Assembly: GCA_016786745.1 (NCBI GenBank)
Contig: JAEUVS010000083.1
Location: 1-64,000 of the forward strand
DNA from: Chitinophagaceae bacterium
GTDB lineage: Bacteria > Bacteroidota > Bacteroidia > Chitinophagales > Chitinophagaceae
Direction: 5' to 3'
Length of the DNA stretch: 64,000 nucleotides
Part shown: in pieces, positions 52,467 through 59,999 of the stretch
Layout of the letters: the number at the start of each line of letters is the position of its first letter
Numbering within the stretch: position 1 is the stretch's first letter
Notes under the pieces: generated by a model
The model's input: the letters and a program-made list of their open reading frames with translations, nothing else
Told to the model about the DNA's origin: nothing
The model's database searches: none
Made by a program: the position numbers and the translations under genes

Positions 52467-53477
52467 TTGAAGTCTCTCATTTGCGTTGAGCCCGGGCGTT
52501 TAGAATATGCTGAAAAACCGGCGCCTGTTATCACTCCAGGCAATGCCATAATTAAAATCAAACGCATCGGCATCTGTGGCACCGACCTTCACGCTTTCGA
52601 AGGCACTCAACCATACTTTCAATATCCGCGCGTTTTAGGACATGAACTCTCAGCGGAAATTGCCGACATCTCTCCGAACAACGGTTTCAAACCCGGAGAC
52701 ATCGTTACCATCATGCCTTACTTCTATTGCGGAAAATGTTACGCCTGCCGCAACGGCAAAACCAACTGCTGTGCAAACCTGAGAGTCGCGGGTGTACATA
52801 CCGATGGTGGTTTCGCTGACTATTTTTCCGTTCCTGAATATTCACTTATTCACGGTAACGGCCTGTCGCATGATCAGCTGGCGCTGGTTGAACCACTGGC
52901 CATCGGCGCGCATGGCATAAGGAGAGCAGCCGTTAAACACGGCGAAATTGTTTTGATTATCGGGGCCGGACCAATTGGAATGGCATTGATTGCCTTTGCA
53001 AAAATGACCGGGGCACGTGTGATGGTGATGGATGTAAATAAATTCAGACTCGATTTTTGTCGTGAGCAATTGAATGTTGAGGCGATCAACGCGGCCGATA
53101 AAACAGCCAGCCAGCAATTTGAGGATTTAACAAACGGTGAACTTGCTCATGTTGTAATTGATGCGACAGGTAATATCCGCGCTATCAACAACGCGTTCGG
53201 CTATATGTCGCACGGGGGACGATATATTTTGGTCGGATTACAGAAAGAAAATATTGTTTTTAGTCACCCTGATTTTCATAAAAAAGAAGGAACCCTGATG
53301 AGCAGCAGAAATGCTACGGTCGATGATTTTAATTATGTGATTGAAAGCATCGCTTCAGGAAAAATAGATCCGTTGAAATTTATTACGCATCGCGCGGCGT
53401 TCGGGCGGGTGAAAGAACAATTCGCAAACTGGTTGAACCCCGCGAATAACGTAATTAAAGCGGTGGTTGAGATTTAA
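52467..53477 (+). CDS. Zinc-dependent alcohol dehydrogenase (polyol/galactonate type)
   Basis: 336 residues from TTG 52467 (a longer frame from 52407 overlaps the previous gene). Medium-chain dehydrogenase: catalytic-zinc Cys37, His59 and Glu60 (GICGTDLHAFEG, LGHELSAEI), structural-zinc cysteines 88, 91, 94 and 102, and nucleotide motif GAGPIGMALIAF. The closest functional group is sorbitol/L-galactonate 5-dehydrogenase-like. The sugar-acid dehydratase gene two positions on suggests a shared aldonate route. Cytoplasmic. Confidence 0.88.
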   Translation: MKSLICVEPGRLEYAEKPAPVITPGNAIIKIKRIGICGTDLHAFEGTQPYFQYPRVLGHELSAEIADISPNNGFKPGDIVTIMPYFYCGKCYACRNGKTNCCANLRVAGVHTDGGFADYFSVPEYSLIHGNGLSHDQLALVEPLAIGAHGIRRAAVKHGEIVLIIGAGPIGMALIAFAKMTGARVMVMDVNKFRLDFCREQLNVEAINAADKTASQQFEDLTNGELAHVVIDATGNIRAINNAFGYMSHGGRYILVGLQKENIVFSHPDFHKKEGTLMSSRNATVDDFNYVIESIASGKIDPLKFITHRAAFGRVKEQFANWLNPANNVIKAVVEI

Positions 53478-53497
53478 TGCTCTCGTCTTCGCGCCTC

Positions 53498-53688
53498 CGC
53501 CGATCCCTCGCCTTTGGCTCGGGATGACGGAATGATGTCTTCCCCGAACCGCTGATCCCTCGCCTTTAGCTCGGGATGACAGAATGATGTCTTCCCGAAC
53601 CGCTGATCCTTCGCCTTTGGCTCGGGATGACAGAATGATGTCTTCCCGAACCGAGTTTCGCGAAGCGAAACGAGTGTGAGGGATCAGC
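53498..53688. repeat. REP-like array: three tandem 51-52 bp units plus inverted end
   Basis: Units at 53498-53549 (52 bp), 53550-53600 and 53601-53651 (51 bp each), each opening CGCTGATCC (CGCCGATCC in the first), with CTCGGGATGAC and a closing GATGTCTTCCCGAAC. A terminal segment 53652-53688 carries the GTTTCGCGAAGCGAAAC palindrome and ends GAGGGATCAGC inverted. No spacers, so not CRISPR. Confidence 0.93.
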
Positions 53689-53694
53689 AGAGAA

Positions 53695-54516
53695 TCAACG
53701 CTTCAAAATCTTCACCAACTTCTTCGCCAAAATTTCATACCCCTTATCCGAAGGATGTAACCCATCATACGTAATATCCACCGCATCCGGCGGATACGGA
53801 TACTGATCTTTGCCCGGATTAAACGCGATATTTACAAATTCCGGGTATTTATAATCCCTGTACGACTCTTTCCCTGGCTCACGCAGCCGCTTAAATTTCA
53901 CAAGGTTCTTATAATCCATTCCCTTCGTATGAAACAAATCCACCACCGGGAAATTTTCAAACTTCGCTATTGAATCTACCGCTTTCGCAAACTGTTCCAG
54001 GGTCTGTCCGTTTTTCTCTTTATAAGAACCCCACGCATGATTATTCATGTTGCCCACCTGGACAAAATCCACACGTTTCATTGGAGTAATAAGAATAATC
54101 TTCGCCTGCGGATTTAACAACCGCAATTTCTTAACGATAATTCTGAATGAACCATACACTGTGTTGTTGCCTTCATCGTTTTTATAATCCTCCAGCGTAC
54201 CAATGGGCCTCCCCTGCCACCAGTCGTTTGTTCCTAAAAAAATCGAATAAATATCTGCCTTTACGATTCCCAGCTTTTCAATTTCCTCTGCGATTTCGCC
54301 CGACGTCCATCCGTTATGCCCCTGGTTGACATACTTAATATGCGGCAGCTTTTCGGTGACCATCGTCATATAGCCTTTCGTAATGCGGCTATCTGTTCCA
54401 TTGGCATGTTCGTTCAAATATGTGATCGAATCGCCGATAGCTACCCATGTTAATTGTTTCTCCTGGAACGATGTGCTTAAGATTAAAACAAAAAGAAGAA
54501 GTAAAATGTTTTTCAA
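53695..54516 (-). CDS. Secreted SGNH/GDSL hydrolase
   Basis: 273 residues. Signal peptide (LLLLFVLILSTSF), nucleophile Ser30 in block I AIGDSITY, block II Gly in HNGWTSGE, block III GTNDWW, and block V DGLHPSDKG with catalytic Asp/His. SGNH enzymes deacetylate glycans or hydrolyse esters; in Bacteroidota they often belong to polysaccharide utilisation. Divergent from the enolase-superfamily gene (35 bases). Confidence 0.9.
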   Translation of the reverse strand: MKNILLLLFVLILSTSFQEKQLTWVAIGDSITYLNEHANGTDSRITKGYMTMVTEKLPHIKYVNQGHNGWTSGEIAEEIEKLGIVKADIYSIFLGTNDWWQGRPIGTLEDYKNDEGNNTVYGSFRIIVKKLRLLNPQAKIILITPMKRVDFVQVGNMNNHAWGSYKEKNGQTLEQFAKAVDSIAKFENFPVVDLFHTKGMDYKNLVKFKRLREPGKESYRDYKYPEFVNIAFNPGKDQYPYPPDAVDITYDGLHPSDKGYEILAKKLVKILKR

Positions 54517-54551
54517 AATGACCTACTTTAATAGCCGAAAATTAACTTGTT

Positions 54552-55898
54552 ATGATGAGAAATAAAAATAAACGCAGAGAAGTTCTGAAAATGCTCTCGC
54601 TCGGCTCCGCTGCCGGGTTGTTCAGCGCAACGCCATTCACAGCAAAAGCAAAGCAACCCGAAATACCCGATTACAAAAAAGGCTTGCCGCCGGTGAAGAT
54701 CAAAAATGTGAAAGCCATCGCTACGGCGCCGGATGGAATCAATCTCGTTGTAGTGAAAATTGAAACGACCGAACCGGGGTTATATGGACTGGGCTGCGCA
54801 ACGTTCACCCAGCGCGCTGTTGCGGTTGTGTCGGCTATCAACGGATATATGAATGAGTTTTGTGTTGGGAAAGATGTTGATAATATCGAAGACATGTGGA
54901 ACTCGTTTTATGTAAGTTCCTATTGGAGAAACGGACCCGTGCTTAACAACGCTATCAGCGGTCTCGACCAGGCTTTATGGGATATAAAAGGGAAAAGAGC
55001 GAACATGCCGGTGTACCAGTTGCTCGGTGGAAAAAGCAGGTTTGCGGTGGATTGTTATGCGCACGCTGATGGTCCTAATCCGGGTGCTGTTACAGAAAAA
55101 GTACAGGAGTTGATGTCGAAAGGCTTTCGCCATATACGCATTCAAATGGGTGGATATGGTGCAGTAGGCAGCGCTCAAAAGGCGCCTGATTTTAAAACAG
55201 CCGGTTTTGGCTACGGGAACGATAACTACATGAACGAAAACGCTTACTTAAAATCCGTTCCCAAACTTTTTGAAGCGGTAAGAAAAGCCTGTGGCGATGA
55301 AGTCGAATTGCTTCACGATATACATGAACGCGTTCAGCCGATGAATGCGATCAACATGATTAAACAACTGGAGGATTATCATCCATTTTTTATTGAAGAT
55401 CCGTTTAGCCCTGAAAATATGGAATGGTTCAAGCAACTTCGCGCGAGCACCACCGTTCCAATAGCCATGGGCGAATTGTTTAACAACATCAATGAATTTA
55501 AGATGCCTATGGTTTGGCAGTGGTTCGATTTTATCCGTGTGCATGTGTCGCAGATTGGTGGTATCACCCCGGCGATGAAAATTGCGCGGTTGGGTGAATG
55601 GTTTAATGTGAGGACGGCGTTTCATGGTCCAGGGGATGTTTCGCCCGTTGGTCATTCCGCACACGCGCATCTTGACCTGCCGATCTGGAACTTTGGCATA
55701 CAGGAGTCGGTTAATTTTTCTGAAAAACTGCAAACGATTTTTTCCGGTTGTCCCACTATGAAAGATGGATATATGTACGTGAATGAGGTGCCGGGTTTAG
55801 GTGTTGATGTGAATGAAAAGGAAGCCGCGAAGTACCCGATCGGTACGAAATCGAACTGGCAGGTTCGCAGGAATGACGGTACAATCATCAGGCCCTGA
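54552..55898 (+). CDS. Mandelate-racemase/enolase-superfamily sugar acid dehydratase (ManD-like), Tat-like leader
   Basis: 448 residues from ATG 54552 (a second ATG is the next codon). N-terminal KRREVLKMLSLGSAAGLFS resembles a Tat signal. The enolase-superfamily barrel has metal ligands Asp256, Glu282 and Glu308 with 26/26 spacing as in D-mannonate dehydratase, and His358 in AFHGPGD. That His-Gly-Pro-Gly-Asp block, and SGLDQALWDIKGKRANMPVYQLLGG, are typical of ManD/RspA-type aldonate dehydratases. It may dehydrate D-mannonate or D-gluconate. Periplasmic export would be unusual for the family. Confidence 0.87.
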   Translation: MMRNKNKRREVLKMLSLGSAAGLFSATPFTAKAKQPEIPDYKKGLPPVKIKNVKAIATAPDGINLVVVKIETTEPGLYGLGCATFTQRAVAVVSAINGYMNEFCVGKDVDNIEDMWNSFYVSSYWRNGPVLNNAISGLDQALWDIKGKRANMPVYQLLGGKSRFAVDCYAHADGPNPGAVTEKVQELMSKGFRHIRIQMGGYGAVGSAQKAPDFKTAGFGYGNDNYMNENAYLKSVPKLFEAVRKACGDEVELLHDIHERVQPMNAINMIKQLEDYHPFFIEDPFSPENMEWFKQLRASTTVPIAMGELFNNINEFKMPMVWQWFDFIRVHVSQIGGITPAMKIARLGEWFNVRTAFHGPGDVSPVGHSAHAHLDLPIWNFGIQESVNFSEKLQTIFSGCPTMKDGYMYVNEVPGLGVDVNEKEAAKYPIGTKSNWQVRRNDGTIIRP

Positions 55899-56005
55899 CG
55901 GGTCAGCGGAGGCATAGCTGTTAACAATAAATTCATATTTTGATAAATTACTGATCACGCTATTGCGGCCACGTCTCGATATCTTTCGGGATATAATCTC
56001 AACTC

Positions 56006-56746
56006 ATGAAAAACAGGGATCAGTGGACGCCGAGTAAATATGTATTTACAAAAAGAAAACTGAAAGCATCGAGAAACCCGAAAGAGGTAATGATTTCTTC
56101 GCGGTTAAGTGCGGATATGATCGCTGCATGCTATCAAAAACATATTCCGCTGCACGTCACCGGCCGGCTGCTCGATCTTGGCTGCGGAAAAGTGCCGCTT
56201 TTTGAAACTTATAAAAACTACATAACGGAAAATATATGCGTGGATTGGGGGAACTCACTTCACAAAAACCCGTACCTCGACTTCGAGGCAGATCTTAACA
56301 ATGAAATAAATCTTCCCGGTGAATCTTTTGATACTGTAATTCTTTCGGACGTACTTGAACATATCCGTTACCCGGAAAAGTTAATGAAAGAAATTAACCG
56401 CCTGCTGAAGCCACATGGAAAACTGTTGATGAGCGTTCCGTTTTTCTATTGGCTGCACGAACAACCATACGACTACTTCCGTTATACGCGGCATGCGTTA
56501 GAGACGATAACGAAAGATGCCGGCCTAACGATTGTTTCTCTTGAGGAATATGGCGGGGCGCCCGAAGTGTTCACCGATATTTTTGCTAAAACCATTGTAT
56601 CGCTGCGTTCCATCGGAAAACCGATCGCTTCCGCGGCACAGGGTTTTACTTCTGCTTTTGTAAGCACCCGTATCGGCCGGAGATATTCAGCCAAAACCCG
56701 CTCAAAATTTCCTCTCGGCTACTTCCTCATCGCGCAGAGGGTGTAG
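56006..56746 (+). CDS. Class I SAM-dependent methyltransferase
   Basis: 246 residues. SAM-binding GRLLDLGCGKVPLFE, then DTVILSDVLEHIRYPEKLM, KPHGKLLMSVPFFYWLHEQP and YDYFRYTRHAL: the Methyltransf_11 pattern, as in polysaccharide- or lipid-linked methyltransferases where a Tyr-rich PYDYFRYT block follows. Substrate unknown. About 110 bases separate it from the ABC permease gene. Confidence 0.9.
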   Translation: MKNRDQWTPSKYVFTKRKLKASRNPKEVMISSRLSADMIAACYQKHIPLHVTGRLLDLGCGKVPLFETYKNYITENICVDWGNSLHKNPYLDFEADLNNEINLPGESFDTVILSDVLEHIRYPEKLMKEINRLLKPHGKLLMSVPFFYWLHEQPYDYFRYTRHALETITKDAGLTIVSLEEYGGAPEVFTDIFAKTIVSLRSIGKPIASAAQGFTSAFVSTRIGRRYSAKTRSKFPLGYFLIAQRV

Positions 56747-56857
56747 AAAATGAACGCCTGTATCAAAAGCGTACAAAAGAAACTTCGAGGTACTGTATTA
56801 ACTTTATGAAGATCACGGCGCTATAAAACAGGCACATTTTCAGATACACAGATACCC

Positions 56858-59242
56858 ATGCTCGCAGCCATCAAACAATTCTCGCGGTCACTGCTAAGGG
56901 ACCGCCAGTTCTCTTTTCTTAACATCGCCGGCCTCTCAACGGGCCTCGCCTGTGCACTCCTGATTTTTTTCTGGGTAAAACATGAACGCAGCATCGACAC
57001 CTTCAACGAAAACCACGATAGACTCTTCCAGGTAATGCGCACAATAGTGGAAGGAGATGGCGCACTGGATGCTTCAGAACACACCTCCGGCATCATGGCC
57101 TCATCCATGAAAAAAGAACTGCCCGAAATCGAATACGCAGTATCGGTTGCATCAGAAGAATACAAAGGATTAATAGGCACAGACAACAGGATGTTCAAAG
57201 CCGTACCGCGCTATGCAGGCAAGGATTTTTTCAAAATATTCTCCTACCCTTTAATAGAAGGCGACAAATCATCCGCCCTCGACGACCCGAAAGGTGTTCT
57301 ACTCTCCGAACCACTCGCTATTTCACTTTTCAACACCACCACCGGCCTCACAGGCAAAACAGTAAAATGGAACACGGGCGACGAAATCAGCGGCGTATAC
57401 AAAGTTACCGGCGTGTTTAAAATCCCCTCAAACTCATCAACAAATTTCGACGCCATTTTCTCTTTCGAGAACTTTTTCAACACGTTCAACAACAAATACG
57501 GCCTCGATCATTGGAACAGCAATAATCCATCAACATACATCACACTAAAACACGGCACAAACGTAGCCGCGTTCAATAAAAAAATCGCAAACTACACGCG
57601 CAGCAAATTACTTGAAGCGTACGGACCAGATATATTAAAATGGGAAGGCAGTGTGTTTTTGCAGAAATTCTCCGAAAGATACCTGTACAACCAGTATGAG
57701 AACGGAAAAATCGCCGGCGGAAGAATATCATACGTGCGCCTCTTTACTGTAATCGCCATCATCATTCTAATCATTGCCTGCATCAATTTCATGAACCTCG
57801 CAACCGCAAAGGCAACAATCAGCATCCGCGAATCGGGCATTAGAAAATTAGTCGGAGCCACAAGAGGCTCGCTCATCTTAAGGCACATCGGCGAGTCAAC
57901 ATTCATGGCATTCCTGGCATTAACCATCGCGTGCGTTATTGTCTACGCACTCATGCCACAATTCAGGATCATCACGGGAAAAGATCTTCATCCTGAATTC
58001 GACTTTCAAACCATCATATCGCTTACCGGCATCGCGCTCGCTACCGGAATACTTTCGGGAAGCTATCCAGCAATCTACCTTACCTCGTTCCGCCCATCAA
58101 CAGTCTTAAAAAACTTCGTGCAGGTATCCGGCGGCCAATCGGCCATACGAAAAGGCCTCGTTGTATTTCAATTCACGTTATCGATTGTATTCATCATCGC
58201 GGTAATAGTAGTTTACCGCCAGATGAAACTCGTGCAGGAAAAAAACCTTGGATTCGACAAAGACAACGTCATCGCATTTACAACCGAGGGTAGAGTGAGA
58301 GACGAAATGCCGTCATTCTTAACTGAATTAAGAAAAATTCCAGGCGTGATAAAAGCATCAGGCATGGATGGCGACTTCACAGGCTACCACAGCGGTGGTG
58401 GAGGGGTTGACTGGGAAGGGAAAACGACAGCCATTGAATTCGATGGTGATTATGTAAACACTGATTGGCTCGAAACATTTGAAATACCTCTTGCAGCCGG
58501 CCGCGTCTTCAAAGAAGGTGTCGACAGCAACAACGCAGTGCTCTTTAACGAAACCGCCATCCGCATGATGGGATTAAAAGATCCTGTCGGCAAAAAGGTT
58601 GTAATGTGGGGCAAACCATGCACCATCATCGGCGTGATGAAAGATTTTCATTACGAATCACTCTATCATAAACCGGGTCCATACTTCGTGAGATATCAAC
58701 CGGTCAACACGAATGTTGTCGCACGAATCCAGGCCGGTGCAGTCACGGCGACATTGCAAAGAATCAAAACCGCTTATGAAACATTCAATAACGGTGTAGC
58801 ATTCGACTACAAATTTATCGACGACGACTTCAATAAACTTTATGCATCAGAGCAACGTGTGGCATCGTTATCGGGATACTTCGCATCACTGGCTGTATTG
58901 ATTTCCTGCCTGGGTTTATTCGGACTCTCTGCATTTACAGCGCAAAAACGACAGAAAGAAATTGGCATCCGGAAAGTACTTGGCGCAACTGTACAAAACA
59001 TAGCACTATTGCTTTCAGGGAATTTCTTAAAGTTAGTGACCCTTGCGTTGCTGATAGCGTTTCCCGCTGCATGGTGGATGATGAACCAATGGCTTACCGA
59101 TTTTCAATATCGCATACAATTCGGCGCAGACATATTCATCTATGCAGGTACTGCTACGCTTTTAATTACCCTGTTTACAATAAGTTTCCAGGCGATTAAA
59201 GCATCGCTTGCGAATCCTGTAAAGAGTTTGAGAAATGAATAG
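56858..59242 (+). CDS. ABC transporter permease with two FtsX domains
   Basis: 794 residues; start MLAAIKQFSRSLLRDRQFSF. TM1 at about 22-42, periplasmic domain, three helices from about 290 with NFMNLATAKATISIRESGIR, a second periplasmic domain, and FTAQKRQKEIGIRKVLGATV before three last helices ending NPVKSLRNE. It shares its ends with the permeases at 15.4 and 60.0 kb. Codon choice here leans to C-ending codons more than in its neighbours, perhaps a sign of different history. No ATPase nearby. Confidence 0.93.
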   Translation: MLAAIKQFSRSLLRDRQFSFLNIAGLSTGLACALLIFFWVKHERSIDTFNENHDRLFQVMRTIVEGDGALDASEHTSGIMASSMKKELPEIEYAVSVASEEYKGLIGTDNRMFKAVPRYAGKDFFKIFSYPLIEGDKSSALDDPKGVLLSEPLAISLFNTTTGLTGKTVKWNTGDEISGVYKVTGVFKIPSNSSTNFDAIFSFENFFNTFNNKYGLDHWNSNNPSTYITLKHGTNVAAFNKKIANYTRSKLLEAYGPDILKWEGSVFLQKFSERYLYNQYENGKIAGGRISYVRLFTVIAIIILIIACINFMNLATAKATISIRESGIRKLVGATRGSLILRHIGESTFMAFLALTIACVIVYALMPQFRIITGKDLHPEFDFQTIISLTGIALATGILSGSYPAIYLTSFRPSTVLKNFVQVSGGQSAIRKGLVVFQFTLSIVFIIAVIVVYRQMKLVQEKNLGFDKDNVIAFTTEGRVRDEMPSFLTELRKIPGVIKASGMDGDFTGYHSGGGGVDWEGKTTAIEFDGDYVNTDWLETFEIPLAAGRVFKEGVDSNNAVLFNETAIRMMGLKDPVGKKVVMWGKPCTIIGVMKDFHYESLYHKPGPYFVRYQPVNTNVVARIQAGAVTATLQRIKTAYETFNNGVAFDYKFIDDDFNKLYASEQRVASLSGYFASLAVLISCLGLFGLSAFTAQKRQKEIGIRKVLGATVQNIALLLSGNFLKLVTLALLIAFPAAWWMMNQWLTDFQYRIQFGADIFIYAGTATLLITLFTISFQAIKASLANPVKSLRNE

Positions 59243-59275
59243 TTAAAGACCCTGGTTAACAGCCAGAAAGGCAAC

Positions 59276-59830
59276 TCACTTGTTAAACAAACCTTTTGCC
59301 GTATTCAAAAACCCACTCGCGCCGCCACCTGTGAACATAGCCTGTAAATCTTTAAAATCTACATCTCCGTCCTTATCCGCATCGAGGTTGCCAGCGCCAA
59401 ATTTGCTTAGCAGGTTCTGAATATCCAATCCTCCTGTTTTACCTCCGCTGAGCTGATTAAAAATATCCTGGATGTTGAAGCTTTTGTCGCTCGGATCATT
59501 TGTCTTGCTTGCAAGCTGGCTCATTGCATTCGGTATAACCTGCGAGGCTACATCATTGGCATCTTTGGAATCGAGGCCGATATTATTTTGCAGCTGACGC
59601 GAATAGTTGTGCGTTGCCTCATCAACTATTCTCGAATCCGAACTACCACCTTTGAAATAGCCCAGCACATCATTCAGCCTGCCACCGGCCAGCGCATCTT
59701 TCAGGGTTTCCATTATTGAATTACCACCTTCCTGTATTGCAGTTTCGTTTTTCTCGTTAGGGATCGACGGGTTATTGGTAACTGCACTTCCCGCATTTTT
59801 CCTGATGAGGTCCATGATTTGGTCGAGCAT
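59276..59830 (-). CDS. DUF937-like protein with EF-hand calcium loop
   Basis: 184 residues from ATG 59830 (a TTG at 59836 adds two). N-terminal MLDQIMDLIRKNAGSAV and LKDALAGGRLNDVLGYFKGG resemble DUF937/YidB-like regions; NYSRQLQNNIGLDSKDANDV follows. The C-terminal LDADKDGDVDFKDLQAMF is a clean EF-hand loop. Gly/Gln-rich linkers between. Likely a cytoplasmic or secreted Ca-binding protein; no signal peptide. Convergent with the permease upstream, divergent from the next. Confidence 0.78.
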   Translation of the reverse strand: MLDQIMDLIRKNAGSAVTNNPSIPNEKNETAIQEGGNSIMETLKDALAGGRLNDVLGYFKGGSSDSRIVDEATHNYSRQLQNNIGLDSKDANDVASQVIPNAMSQLASKTNDPSDKSFNIQDIFNQLSGGKTGGLDIQNLLSKFGAGNLDADKDGDVDFKDLQAMFTGGGASGFLNTAKGLFNK

Positions 59831-59999
59831 ATACAACAGATTTTTAGCAGTGACTAAATTAGATTACGATACGAAGATGAGGTATTTTCGGACAGTAAGT
59901 GTCCGAAAACGGACACCAATCTGCGAAAATATCAATGACCCTCACCGCAGTATACAGTGGCACGCAAATTGGCCTCTGCGTAACGTAATAGTCTGCAAT

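Noticed and set aside
53498..53688. CRISPR-like direct repeats
   Set aside because: Units abut without unique spacers, match dispersed copies elsewhere, and no cas genes are near.
59775..59999. N-terminal extension of the last permease
   Set aside because: Unlike the family; overlaps the divergent DUF937-like gene; ATG at 60000 gives the standard start.
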